Program-made: the position numbers and the translations under genes
Assembly (NCBI GenBank): GCA_035575515.1
Contig: DATLXU010000114.1
Span: 77,584-141,583, forward strand
Direction of reading: 5' to 3'
DNA length: 64,000 nt
Origin: DATLXU01 sp035575515
Lineage (GTDB): Bacteria > Acidobacteriota > Blastocatellia > UBA7656
Shown here: positions 1-7,687 of the stretch, in pieces
Layout: each line of letters starts with the position of its first letter
How positions within the stretch are numbered: the stretch's first letter is position 1
Notes under the pieces: model-generated
Database searches by the model: none
What the model saw: the letters and a program-made list of their open reading frames with translations, nothing else
What the model was told of the DNA's origin: nothing

Positions 1-472
1 TCTCTTCGTCAGGAGTTGTCTCCTGTTGCGCGACGTAAGCGATTCGGCTCCCGTCGGGCGACCACTGGAATGATTGAACGCCGGACTTGGATTCGGTCAG
101 TCGTTCGGCCTCGCCGCCGGTCGGAGAGATTAAGAAGATTTGCGGCTTCTCTTCGCGCGCCGATATGAAAGCTATCCACCGGCCATCGGGCGACCATCGC
201 GGAGAGTTGTCGTTCTTCTTGCTCGTGGTAAGACGTATCGGATCGCCGCCCGCGGTTGAAACCAGCCAGATGTCTGCGTCGGTCGCGTTCTCTTTGAGGT
301 CGGTCGAGGTCACTACGTAAGCGACCCACCGGCCATCGGGCGACACCTGCGCGTCAGATACGTTTTTGACTGCGAACGTGTCTTCAAAAGTCATCGCGCG
401 CTTCTGCTGCGCGAATGCGGCGATGACAGACAGCGATAATGACATTGCAATAAGAGCAATGATGCGTTTCAT
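1..472 (-). CDS. S9-family (prolyl oligopeptidase-like) peptidase, N-terminal part, truncated by window edge
   Basis: Reading the minus strand from the ATG at 472 gives about 157 residues that run off the window. The protein opens with a signal peptide (MKRIIALIAMSLSLSVIAAFA). Repeated WD40/TolB-like blades follow, each carrying the signature SPDGRW or SPDGSR (for example VSPDGRWVAYV, WSPDGRWIAFIS, WSPDGSRIAYVA). This is the beta-propeller that precedes the alpha/beta-hydrolase domain in exported S9 peptidases such as acylaminoacyl- or dipeptidyl-peptidases. The catalytic domain lies outside the window, so a TolB-like propeller without peptidase activity is possible. A Shine-Dalgarno-like AAGGGGAAC sits just before the ATG. 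The gene is divergent from the M20 peptidase gene. Confidence 0.75.
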   Translation of the reverse strand, partial: MKRIIALIAMSLSLSVIAAFAQQKRAMTFEDTFAVKNVSDAQVSPDGRWVAYVVTSTDLKENATDADIWLVSTAGGDPIRLTTSKKNDNSPRWSPDGRWIAFISAREEKPQIFLISPTGGEAERLTESKSGVQSFQWSPDGSRIAYVAQQETTPDEE

Positions 473-676
473 AATGTTCCCCTTTTTGAATGGAAGATTG
501 AAATCGGCAAGCGCGATTCGCTTGCGTGCGCCCTTCAGCCACTGGTCTGAGAAGTGGGATTACAACACTTCGCGCGCGCGCCGTCAATCAGCATGGAGCT
601 TGACCGAATCTCTCCCGTAGCCATATCCTCTTTTAGCCCGTCAGTGAACTTTCTGCAAACTTATAGAGGATGACCG
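473..676. other. Divergent intergenic region with small hairpin
   Basis: This 204-bp gap separates two divergent exported-peptidase genes and must hold both promoters. A 7-bp perfect hairpin (GCAAGCG, 5-nt loop, CGCTTGC) lies at 507-525. No convincing coding sequence was found. Confidence 0.4.
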
Positions 677-1963
677 ATGAAACAAAGGACGGCTATCGCC
701 ATCGTTTTAATCCTGGCTTTCACATTTCCAACCGTTGCGCGTCAAAAGCCAGCTTCATCGCGCGAGCAGCAGATCGCAAGCGCAGCCGAATCGCTTCGCC
801 AGAAACTGATTGAGCAGCGCCGCGATTTTCACATGCACCCGGAGCTATCGAACCGCGAAGAGCGCACTTCGCGAGTCGTAGCTGAACGGCTTCGCGCGCT
901 CGGTCTTGAAGTTCAAACCGGCGTCGGCAAATACGGCGTTGTCGCTTTGCTCAAAGGCGCGAAGCCCGGTACCGTTGTCGCCGTGCGCGCAGACATGGAC
1001 GCGCTGCCGATTCAGGAAACGATTGACGTGCCATACAAATCGCAGAACGCTGGCGTAAAACACGCCTGCGGCCACGACGCGCACACCACAATCGAGCTTG
1101 GCGTCGCAGAAGTCCTGAGCAAAATGCGCGATCAGATACCGGGAACTGTCAAGTTCATCTTTCAACCCGCAGAAGAGGGCGCGCCTGCGGGCGAAGAAGG
1201 CGGCGCGCCGCTGATGATTAAAGAAGGCGCGCTTGAGACTCCGCGCCCGCAGGCGATCTTCGGGCTGCACGTGATGCCGAACATCGAAGTCGGGCAGATC
1301 GGCTACAACTCCGGTCCCGCGATGGCTTCATCAGATCGGTTCGTCATCACCATCCGCGGCAAGAAAGTTCACGGCGCTTATCCGCACGACGGCATTGACG
1401 CTGTCGTCGTCGCATCGGAATGCGTATCGGCTCTGCAAACGATTCGCAGCCGACGCACGAACACGCTTGAGCCTCTGGTCATCACTATAGGCAGCATTCA
1501 CGGCGGCAACCGCTTCAACATCATCGCAGACGAAGTGAAGCTCGAAGGCACGATGCGCACGCTCAACGAAGATGTTCGCGCGCAGGCTCAGCAGATGATG
1601 CGGGACACACTCGCCGGAATCACTTCCGCCTACGGCGCAAAGTATGAGATCGTATTCGATAGCCCGAACCCTGTGACCTACAACGACCCGAAGCTTGTTG
1701 AAGAGACTCTGCCGACGATGCGGCGAATACTTGGCGATGCGAACGTCCTGAATCCCAAGCCGCAGATGGGCGCGGAAGATTTTTCGTACTATCAAAAAGT
1801 GATACCGGGATTCTTCTATTTTCTCGGTGTCGGCAACAAAGCGAAGGGAATTACGGCGATGATTCACACGCCGGAGTTCGACTTGGATGAAGAGAGCCTG
1901 TTGATCGGCGTGAAACTCATGTCGAACGTGCTGCTCGATTATCTCGACAGGCATCAGAAATAA
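677..1963 (+). CDS. Exported M20-family amidohydrolase / metallopeptidase
   Basis: A 428-residue M20 (peptidase family M20D, hippurate hydrolase/N-acyl-amino-acid amidohydrolase type) enzyme. The first 22 residues form a signal peptide, placing it in the periplasm. Family motifs appear in order: FHMHPELS, the metal-binding RADMDALPIQE, HACGHDAHT, QPAEEG, FGLHVMP and a late MGAEDFSYY. These supply the His, Asp and Glu ligands of a dinuclear metal site plus the general-base Glu. The family removes acyl groups from N-acylated amino acids or cleaves small peptides; the actual substrate cannot be read from sequence. AGAGGAT precedes the ATG. It is the first of two plus-strand genes, 73 bp ahead of the peroxiredoxin gene. 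Confidence 0.92.
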   Translation: MKQRTAIAIVLILAFTFPTVARQKPASSREQQIASAAESLRQKLIEQRRDFHMHPELSNREERTSRVVAERLRALGLEVQTGVGKYGVVALLKGAKPGTVVAVRADMDALPIQETIDVPYKSQNAGVKHACGHDAHTTIELGVAEVLSKMRDQIPGTVKFIFQPAEEGAPAGEEGGAPLMIKEGALETPRPQAIFGLHVMPNIEVGQIGYNSGPAMASSDRFVITIRGKKVHGAYPHDGIDAVVVASECVSALQTIRSRRTNTLEPLVITIGSIHGGNRFNIIADEVKLEGTMRTLNEDVRAQAQQMMRDTLAGITSAYGAKYEIVFDSPNPVTYNDPKLVEETLPTMRRILGDANVLNPKPQMGAEDFSYYQKVIPGFFYFLGVGNKAKGITAMIHTPEFDLDEESLLIGVKLMSNVLLDYLDRHQK

Positions 1964-1997
1964 CGCCTGGCTAAAAGCGACGGCTTTTACGTCTGTA

Positions 1998-2027
1998 TTG
2001 ACAACCGCGAGCCGCGCAAATTAGATT
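1998..2027 (+). promoter_or_regulatory. Putative sigma70-type promoter of the selenoprotein gene
   Basis: TTGACA (1998-2003) is followed after 18 bp by TAGATT (2022-2027). The predicted start of transcription would fall at about 2034, only a few bases before the ATG at 2037. That fits the absence of a Shine-Dalgarno sequence there and would give a leaderless or nearly leaderless mRNA. The -10 match is only 4 of 6. Confidence 0.4.
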
Positions 2028-2036
2028 TATTTAACG

Positions 2037-2624
2037 ATGAAAGCGCTCCTCGTAACAATGGCTCTTCTAGCGTTGGTTGTCGCCGTTTCGGCGCAGAATG
2101 CGCAATCACCGCTCGCTCCGCCGAACATGCCGACTCCGATGAAGACCGACACGGGATTAAAGGTCGGCGACAGAGCGCCCGACTTCGCTCTGCCGAACGG
2201 CGACGGCAAGCTCGTGACGCTCTCCGAATTCACCGCGCGCGCTCCTGTTGTGCTCGTCTTTTATCGAGGCTTCTGGTGAGGGGCCTGCACGATGCAACTC
2301 ACCAGGCTGGCTGAGGACTACAACAAAATCAAAGCTGCGGGCGCAGAACTTTTAGCCATCAGCGTTGACGATCAATCTTACGCATGGTCAATGGGGCAGA
2401 CGACGGGCGCCAAGTTCAACATACTCTCCGACGCTGACAAGAAAACGATAAACGCTTACGGCATCCTCAACGCGCAGGAGCACGGCGGAATAGCGAAGCC
2501 TTCGATCTTCATCGTTGATAAAGACGGGCGCATACGCTACCTCTATGTCGGCAAAGACGCAGGCGACCGCCCGCCCGATGAGACCATTCTCGAACAGGTG
2601 AAGAAAGTCACAGGCGCAAAGTGA
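2037..2624 (+). CDS. Probable selenocysteine-containing peroxiredoxin-like protein (in-frame TGA = Sec81)
   Basis: A 195-residue AhpC/TSA-type thioredoxin-fold protein with an N-terminal signal peptide, so probably periplasmic. Residues 41-80 (VGDRAPDFALPNGDG ... VVLVFYRGFW) lead straight into TGA at 2277-2279, then the same frame continues GACTMQLTRLAEDY to the stop at 2624. In relatives the motif FYRGxW is followed by the redox-active Cys of a CxxC motif, so TGA stands exactly where that Cys codon belongs and the second Cys (codon 2286-2288) is kept, giving UxxC. The downstream part (ISVDDQSYAW, FNILSDADKK, KPSIFIVDKDGRIRYLYVG) is intact thioredoxin-fold sequence. A SECIS-like hairpin starts 19 nt after the TGA. 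The alternative is a nonsense mutation or sequencing error in an ordinary peroxiredoxin; exact placement and the hairpin argue against it. Confidence 0.78.
2298..2315 (+). promoter_or_regulatory. Candidate bacterial SECIS element
   Basis: The RNA can fold as CTCA-CCA, apical loop GGC (2305-2307), TGG, a bulged C (2311), TGAG: seven base pairs with one bulge. The loop opens with GG and lies 26-28 nt after the TGA. A G at the start of the apical loop and a distance of roughly 16-37 nt are what is expected of bacterial SECIS elements read by SelB. The hairpin lies inside the coding sequence, as bacterial SECIS elements do. Confidence 0.62.
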
Positions 2625-2630
2625 TCCGCA

Positions 2631-3098
2631 TCAGGAAACGAAGACGAACCTGTCTGAGAGCGCAAAGTTAATGAGCGAACATAGGGCTATCGTCGCCATA
2701 TTCGCTGCATAAGCGTTAAGCCCGAACTTTCCGACGAAAACGGTCATCAGCGCGAGATTGCCTGCAAGCGACATCATTCCGCTTGTTAGATTGAATCGCA
2801 AAAGTATCATGAGCGGACGTGATTGCTTGCGGTCGGCCCACGTCCACTTTCTATGCCACAGAAAGTTGTGAAGGACAGACATTTCAACCGCAAGCGCGGT
2901 TGCTATCAGGTAGTGCAATCCGAAGACGCGAAGAAAAAATGCAAGCATCACGGTCTGGACGATTATGCCCGTGGCGCCGACCGCGCTGAATTTTAACCAC
3001 CGATTCAGTAATACGTTTGCGTTCTGAATTTTTAGACTATTCCAGCCGCCGACACGGCGAGCGAAGATGCTTCGGATGTTCGTCTTTTTGTTGCGCAT
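2631..3098 (-). CDS. GtrA-like family membrane protein
   Basis: A GtrA-like protein of about 155 residues if it starts at the ATG at 3098. A GTG at 3128 would add ten residues and overlap the upstream gene. Four hydrophobic segments are visible (around AVGATGIIVQTVMLAFFL, YLIATALAVEMSVLHNFLW, LTSGMMSLAGNLALMTVFV and AANMATIALCSLINFAL), with the family's central HNFLWHRKWTW segment. GtrA-like proteins are thought to help move polyprenyl-linked sugars across the inner membrane. It is the last gene of a three-gene minus-strand cluster with a CDP-alcohol phosphatidyltransferase, suggesting a role in a lipid-linked or cell-surface glycan. Its stop is 6 bp from the convergent peroxiredoxin stop. 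Confidence 0.85.
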   Translation of the reverse strand: MRNKKTNIRSIFARRVGGWNSLKIQNANVLLNRWLKFSAVGATGIIVQTVMLAFFLRVFGLHYLIATALAVEMSVLHNFLWHRKWTWADRKQSRPLMILLRFNLTSGMMSLAGNLALMTVFVGKFGLNAYAANMATIALCSLINFALSDRFVFVS

Positions 3099-3111
3099 TG
3101 CCAGCTTTGAA

Positions 3112-3852
3112 TCACACTCTCTCGGCACGATAAAGTATCGCCGTATTGCGCGCGACTGAAACGATAATCACGGCCATCATCAGAATCATCGCCACGACTG
3201 CGGATACGTCGAAGAAGAGAAACTGAGCACCAAATGCGCGAGTGGTCGGATGCGCAAAAGCGACGATGTTTCCAATCGCAATTAGGATGCGAAGCTCTGT
3301 CGGGCTGAATTTGTAGAACGATAGCTTGAACGTGCCGATGGTGTACGTCGCAAGATAAACGTTAATCGAAAGCAGAAAGTAAGCGATAACGAGCAACAGC
3401 GCGACGACGACCGACATATAACCTGATAGCGCCAGCCCGCTTATCATAAAAAGAGCGCCGAACGCATCAACGATGTGATCAACATAGAATCCGTAGCGCG
3501 GTCTCTGCTTGTTTCGCGCTCGCGCGAGAGTGCCGTCGAGGCTGTCGCCGAACCAGTTGATCGCAAGCCAGAAATTTACTACGAGCAGGGCAGGCGGCCA
3601 CGCGCGAGCGAGCGCATAGAACGCGCCCGCTAAAAACATCGCCATAAAACCGAGCGCGGTCAGGTGGTCAGGCTTGATCCAATTTGGCATGTGAAACGCA
3701 AACCATCTCAAGCAGATTCGCTCGATAGGCGCAAGCAAACTCGATTGCACGCGCTGCGCATCTTTGAACTGAAGATTGAGCGGCGCATTTGATGACGGCG
3801 CGCTTGCGGGAATATCTTTTTCGTTAGTCTCTATTCGACAGGCTTTCGGCAT
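3112..3852 (-). CDS. CDP-alcohol phosphatidyltransferase family protein
   Basis: A 246-residue integral membrane enzyme of the CDP-alcohol phosphotransferase family. The diagnostic metal-binding motif DG-x2-AR-x8-G-x3-D-x3-D is complete: DGTLARARNKQ, then YGFYVDHIVD. About six hydrophobic helices surround it. The family transfers a phosphoalcohol from a CDP-alcohol to a hydroxyl acceptor, making phospholipids such as PI, PGP or PS. The headgroup cannot be predicted here. A strong GAGGTG precedes the ATG and overlaps the stop of the upstream zinc-ribbon gene, suggesting translational coupling. The downstream GtrA-like gene starts 13 bp after its stop. Confidence 0.88.
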   Translation of the reverse strand: MPKACRIETNEKDIPASAPSSNAPLNLQFKDAQRVQSSLLAPIERICLRWFAFHMPNWIKPDHLTALGFMAMFLAGAFYALARAWPPALLVVNFWLAINWFGDSLDGTLARARNKQRPRYGFYVDHIVDAFGALFMISGLALSGYMSVVVALLLVIAYFLLSINVYLATYTIGTFKLSFYKFSPTELRILIAIGNIVAFAHPTTRAFGAQFLFFDVSAVVAMILMMAVIIVSVARNTAILYRAERV

Positions 3853-3856
3853 CGGG

Positions 3857-4267
3857 TCACCTCAACAGGTTTTTCGCCGCAGCGTAAGCGTCAAACGGCG
3901 ACAGCAGGATAATAATCAACCATACCGGAATCGAGATAAGCGCAAGTATCATTCGCCTCATAACTGGACCGCGCGCTTCCGCTGCGCTAGCCGTCACACC
4001 CGCCACTACCGCGCTGACGAGCGGGCCGGAGACGCGACGATAGATATTCAAATTTGCATCCGTATGTTCAAGCGCAGATGTTACAAGCGGCGATGATTGA
4101 ATTGAAGCCGCGCCCAAGTGATCGGCATTGCTTGATTGATTGCCAGTTATGAAATCGGGTTGGCGCGCGCCGCACCAGCGACAGAAGCAGTCGTATTCGA
4201 GCAAGCCACGGCTGCACGCCGCGCATGCTTTGACCGCTACGGTTTTCATCTGGTGCAAGTCGCTCAT
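3857..4267 (-). CDS. Small zinc-ribbon protein with C-terminal membrane helix
   Basis: A protein of about 136 residues without a recognised family. An N-terminal CAACSRGLLEYDCFCRWCG segment holds two CxxC pairs and resembles a zinc ribbon. A variable serine/threonine-rich middle follows, then one C-terminal hydrophobic helix (MILALISIPVWLIIILLSP). The ATG at 4267 is chosen because GAGG precedes it at good spacing; an in-frame start at 4285 lacks that. It leads the cluster with the phosphatidyltransferase and GtrA genes. A tail-anchored zinc-ribbon protein could be a regulatory or scaffold partner, but no function can be assigned. Confidence 0.6.
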   Translation of the reverse strand: MSDLHQMKTVAVKACAACSRGLLEYDCFCRWCGARQPDFITGNQSSNADHLGAASIQSSPLVTSALEHTDANLNIYRRVSGPLVSAVVAGVTASAAEARGPVMRRMILALISIPVWLIIILLSPFDAYAAAKNLLR

Positions 4268-4481
4268 AAGAACCTCACAACGCATCTCTCGTCCTCAAAT
4301 ACAAGAGGTCGCAAATTGACAGTGCAAGGCCGGTGCCACATCGTAAATCGCGAAAAAAATCGAAGGAATTTGATGGTTTTTGCTTGGGCAGGGACTGGGC
4401 GAGGTGCAGTAAAAATCAGACAGGTGGAATCAACCCTGGAGTCTGAGCTTGATTGCGTGAGGAAGCAATCGAGCGCGCTCG

Positions 4482-5036
4482 TTAGCCGAGAATCTCGTCA
4501 ACGCTGATGCTGAAACTGGGCACGGTTTCCGATAATAATACTTCGCCGCGCTTTGCGATTCGGACCTTTTGATATATTGCATTAACTGGCTGCGAGCAGA
4601 CTTCTATGCGGTCTTCCGGCAGGTTGGCAATCCACGCTTCAGGAATTCCCGCGCTTGCATAAAGCGGAAGCTTCACTTTTCGATCATACTCAACAGAAGT
4701 GACTGGCACTTCTATAATGAGCAACACATCGCTTGCCGCAGGGAGTGATCCGGCGTAGAAATCATCACGAGGTTTCAGCAAGGCTATGTCCGGTTGCGGC
4801 TCTGAATAATCATCGAGACGAATCGGATTCTGAACGCTGATAATAGCATCCACTTTGCGGCTGAGAACGTGGTTTAGACGGTTCACACAAGTTACGTGAC
4901 GGTTTCCGATAGGGCTCATTTTAATGATCTCGCCTTCGATCAGCTCAACGCGGTCATCCTCCGAGAGAATGCCAGCCTCGCTCATCCTGTGATACTCATC
5001 AACATTGAAAATCCATTTTTCAACTTGAACTGACAT
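4482..5036 (-). CDS. Uma2-family (DUF820) putative nuclease
   Basis: A 184-residue member of the Uma2/DUF820 family, a PD-(D/E)XK nuclease-fold group expanded in cyanobacteria and other environmental bacteria. Diagnostic features are RVELIEGEIIKMSP near residue 30, QPDIALLKP near residue 93 (the Asp) and LLIIEVPVTSVEYDRKVKLPLYA (Glu and downstream Lys). The C-terminal AWIANLPEDRIEV is also typical. Physiological substrates of the family are unknown. GAGG lies directly upstream of the ATG. It stands alone, downstream in orientation from the aminotransferase with a 104-bp gap containing a small hairpin. Confidence 0.85.
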   Translation of the reverse strand: MSVQVEKWIFNVDEYHRMSEAGILSEDDRVELIEGEIIKMSPIGNRHVTCVNRLNHVLSRKVDAIISVQNPIRLDDYSEPQPDIALLKPRDDFYAGSLPAASDVLLIIEVPVTSVEYDRKVKLPLYASAGIPEAWIANLPEDRIEVCSQPVNAIYQKVRIAKRGEVLLSETVPSFSISVDEILG

Positions 5037-5103
5037 ATCGCCTCGTCTTATCTAAGCGTGGAGTCCTCGCCTGTTGAGGATGATACCACAGCAGCAAATA
5101 GTG

Positions 5104-5123
5104 ATATAACAGCCGTGTTATAT
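5104..5123. repeat. AT-rich perfect hairpin
   Basis: ATATAACA, loop GCCG, TGTTATAT: an 8-bp perfect stem between the end of the aminotransferase gene and the start of the Uma2 gene. There is no T-tract, so it could be an operator or a weak terminator. Confidence 0.35.
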
Positions 5124-5140
5124 TCATTCTCTTCTCTCAA

Positions 5141-6442
5141 TCAAGCCGCAGGCAGTCCCGTGCGAACGGCTTTCTCTACCGCATCGCAGAAGGTATCTAT
5201 CTCGTTCAGAGTCGTATAGACATTCGGCGTGACGCGAATGCCCTTGAATTCGTCGTGAACAATCGGCGTGACGATAATCTTATGACGGTCCCACAGATAC
5301 GCGCCGAGTTTGCCAACGTCCATTCCTTCAACATCAAACAGCGCAAGCCCGCACGATTGCTGCGGGTCAAACGGAGTGCGAATGATTACTCCTTTTTGCT
5401 CTTGCAGTCGTTTTGCCCAGCGGTCTTTCAAATACCTAAGCCGCGCCGCCTTTCGTTCTATGCCAATCCCTTCGTGGAAGGTAAGGGCTTCCGCAATCGC
5501 GTTGTGATTGGCCGCAGGGTGCGTGCCTATCTCTTCAAACTTGCGAATGTTCTCGTCCTGAGTCTTATCGGCTGCCATCAACGGCCACAGCTTTTTGATC
5601 TTCGATTTGCGGACGTAAAGAAAGCCCGTGCCGTGCGGCGCTAGCAGCCACTTGTGCAGGCTCGTGCCGTAGTAATCGCAATCGAGGTCCGAGTGCTTGA
5701 AAGGGAAGTGCGCGAACGCATGCGCGCCGTCGACTATGACCTCGATGCCGCGCTCGCGACCCATCTGGCAGATTCGCTTCACGGGGAAAATCTGGCCCGT
5801 TAGATTCGTGATGTGGCAGACCTGAATGACCTTAGTGCGCGGCGTGATGGCTCGCTCAAACCTCTGATAGAGATCATCCATCGAAGGCGGCGGGACGGGG
5901 AAAGAGATCAGATTGAGCTTGATTCCTTCGCGCCGCTCGCGCTGCCGCCACGACGTGAGCATTCGCGGATAGTCTTGATTCGTCGTCAGCACCTCATCGC
6001 CGGGCTTGAGATCAAGACCAAAGATGCAAATCTCAAGCGCCTCGCTCGCGTTGCGCGTGATGGCCATCTCTTCAGGGTCGCAGCCGAACGCGGCGGCGAG
6101 CTTTGTGCGAACGGTTTCAACCTGCGGCTCAAGTATCCGCCACATCGTATGAACCGGCGCTTCGTTTGACAATTCCAGGTAGCGGCGCATCGCGTCCTGC
6201 ACCACGCGAGGCGAGGGACTCACGCCGCCGTTGTTGAGATTAATCAGCGAGCGGTCAACCGTGAACGACTGCTGAATCTCACGCCAGAACGATTCATCTC
6301 TGGCAATCTCTTCGGGCGAGCGGTCATTCAGCCCGCGCGTCGCCGCGAGTATCCGCTCCAAGCCGTTCTCGCTGAATGATGCAAAAGCGCCTGCGGCTGC
6401 CGCGCCGCCGATTGATCTCAAGAACGTGCGTCGTGTGAACAT
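5141..6442 (-). CDS. Tat-exported class V aminotransferase-fold protein (isopenicillin-N-epimerase-like)
   Basis: A 433-residue fold-type I PLP enzyme of the class V aminotransferase/CsdA-like group. The N-terminus MFTRRTFLRSIGGAAAAGAF is a twin-arginine signal, so the cofactor-loaded protein is probably exported folded. The PLP lysine is K264 in YYGTSLHKWLLAPHG; upstream are ITRNASEALEICIFG (phosphate cup) and IEVIVDGAHAFAH (the Asp binding the pyridine nitrogen). Members include cysteine desulfurases, epimerases and lyases; a periplasmic version is unusual in needing exported PLP, and its substrate is unknown. It ends a minus-strand run with the F420 genes, 5 bp after the small membrane-protein gene. 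GAGG precedes the ATG. Confidence 0.88.
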   Translation of the reverse strand: MFTRRTFLRSIGGAAAAGAFASFSENGLERILAATRGLNDRSPEEIARDESFWREIQQSFTVDRSLINLNNGGVSPSPRVVQDAMRRYLELSNEAPVHTMWRILEPQVETVRTKLAAAFGCDPEEMAITRNASEALEICIFGLDLKPGDEVLTTNQDYPRMLTSWRQRERREGIKLNLISFPVPPPSMDDLYQRFERAITPRTKVIQVCHITNLTGQIFPVKRICQMGRERGIEVIVDGAHAFAHFPFKHSDLDCDYYGTSLHKWLLAPHGTGFLYVRKSKIKKLWPLMAADKTQDENIRKFEEIGTHPAANHNAIAEALTFHEGIGIERKAARLRYLKDRWAKRLQEQKGVIIRTPFDPQQSCGLALFDVEGMDVGKLGAYLWDRHKIIVTPIVHDEFKGIRVTPNVYTTLNEIDTFCDAVEKAVRTGLPAA

Positions 6443-6447
6443 TATAG

Positions 6448-6900
6448 TTACCTCGATTGCTCTGAAATACTCCGATAGGAGTCCTTCAAATGTTTAAAAG
6501 CCGCTTTTATGTTTGGAAAAATGCTGTGCATAAAAGGTAGAGCAAAAAATAGCAGCCCGACAGCGAACAGAAAACGAGCGTTCCGCCACAATAAGGCAGT
6601 TCCCATACAGGCAAGGCCGATGAGCATTAAAAGCAGATATGTTGCCTGCTGGCTATTGCCTTTAATATGTCGAATTAAACCGATTACCAAGCACAAAAAT
6701 ACTAAGGCAGATACACTCCAAATGAGCGCCACTCTTAGTTCTGGTTTGTCGGGCCAAATTAGAGTAAGTATGAAACTGAGAAAGAGGGCTATTGGATATA
6801 CTAAATCAAGAAACTTACTTAACCATCGAGTTTTTTCTACAGGCTGCTGCATATCTGCACGCTTTAATGCTGAATCTTCAATGTTGTGCGATTCTATCAC
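6448..6900 (-). CDS. Small four-helix membrane protein, unknown
   Basis: A 150-residue protein with four predicted membrane helices (LVYPIALFLSFILTLIW, VALIWSVSALVFLCLVIGLI, YLLLMLIGLACMGTALLW, FLFAVGLLFFALPFM) and charged termini. The likely start is a GTG at 6900; an ATG at 6852 is possible. The DNA is visibly more AT-rich than its neighbours, hinting at later acquisition. It lies 12 bp after cofE and 5 bp before the aminotransferase gene, so it is probably co-transcribed with both. No family is recognised. Confidence 0.55.
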   Translation of the reverse strand: MIESHNIEDSALKRADMQQPVEKTRWLSKFLDLVYPIALFLSFILTLIWPDKPELRVALIWSVSALVFLCLVIGLIRHIKGNSQQATYLLLMLIGLACMGTALLWRNARFLFAVGLLFFALPFMHSIFPNIKAAFKHLKDSYRSISEQSR

Positions 6901-6912
6901 AATCCAAGCAAA

Positions 6913-7668
6913 TCATCGGAATAAATCATTCTGAGCCGGGCGAATCAATTCGCGTGACGACGACTTGCGCGCGTGATAATCGAATCCGCGAATGATTGCC
7001 ACAGGAACGCCAGCCGTCTTTTGCATCACAAGCTCTGCTGCCGCCGCAAGCTCATCTGCTACGGCAATCACGGTCACTCGAAGCGGTCGCCCGTGAGAAT
7101 CGAGCTTCCCGCGATAATCAACCAGCGGCGCGATGCCCGCCACACCTATTGCTACGTTCGTTATCCCTTCGCGCCACGGGCGGCCAAACGTATCAGAGAT
7201 AATCACCGCAACGCGCGAATTGAATTCGCGCTCAAGCGCAGCTTGAATCCCTCGTGCCGATTCGTCAGCGTCAACCGGAAGCAGCGTCACTATGTCATCA
7301 GCCACGTTCGACTGATCAACGCCCGCGTTCGCGCAAACGAATCCATGACGAGTCTCCGAGATGATCACGCCGCGATCCATCCGCACTATCCGCTTTGATT
7401 CGCGCAGGACTACTTCAATCATTCGCGCGTCTTTGTCGTGCGCTTCAGCCCACTCGCGAGCAAATCGCGACGGCTGAACATCGTTGAGTCGCACAACTCG
7501 GCCTTCGGCCTTTGAGACTATCTTTTGCGCGATGACGATAACATCACGGTCGGCGATTTGAAGATTCATTCGGCGCGCAGCCGTTGCGATCAGCGAAGGC
7601 AAATCATCGCCCGCCGCTATCTCAGGCAATCCGGTCACGCCGATTATGTGAAGCTCACAAGCGGTCAT
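6913..7668 (-). CDS. cofE: Coenzyme F420-0:L-glutamate ligase CofE
   Basis: A 251-residue CofE/FbiB N-domain protein, which adds L-glutamates to F420-0 using GTP to build the F420 tail. Family hallmarks are IIGVTGLPEIAAGDDL at the start, DVIVIAQKIVSKAEG near residue 40, AGVDQSNV, VIISDTFGRPWREG and NVAIGVAGI, followed by DYRGK. The fused C-terminal FMN domain of actinobacterial FbiB is absent, so this is the stand-alone ligase form. GGAAA lies before the ATG. It follows cofC by 19 bp and belongs to the cluster npdG-cofD-cofC-cofE. The gene for reduction of dehydro-F420-0, if used, is not in the window. Confidence 0.93.
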   Translation of the reverse strand: MTACELHIIGVTGLPEIAAGDDLPSLIATAARRMNLQIADRDVIVIAQKIVSKAEGRVVRLNDVQPSRFAREWAEAHDKDARMIEVVLRESKRIVRMDRGVIISETRHGFVCANAGVDQSNVADDIVTLLPVDADESARGIQAALEREFNSRVAVIISDTFGRPWREGITNVAIGVAGIAPLVDYRGKLDSHGRPLRVTVIAVADELAAAAELVMQKTAGVPVAIIRGFDYHARKSSSRELIRPAQNDLFR

Positions 7669-7687
7669 ATAATTTCCAAATTGCAGA

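Noticed and set aside
845..1954. Two minus-strand frames opposite the M20 gene
   Set aside because: Shadows of the M20 coding sequence with no protein-like features.
2037..2624. Reading the peroxiredoxin as two separate genes or a simple nonsense pseudogene
   Set aside because: The halves are in the same frame, join inside the redox-active motif, and only the Cys codon is replaced by TGA, with a SECIS-like hairpin following. Recoding is the better explanation, though it needs proof of Sec machinery.
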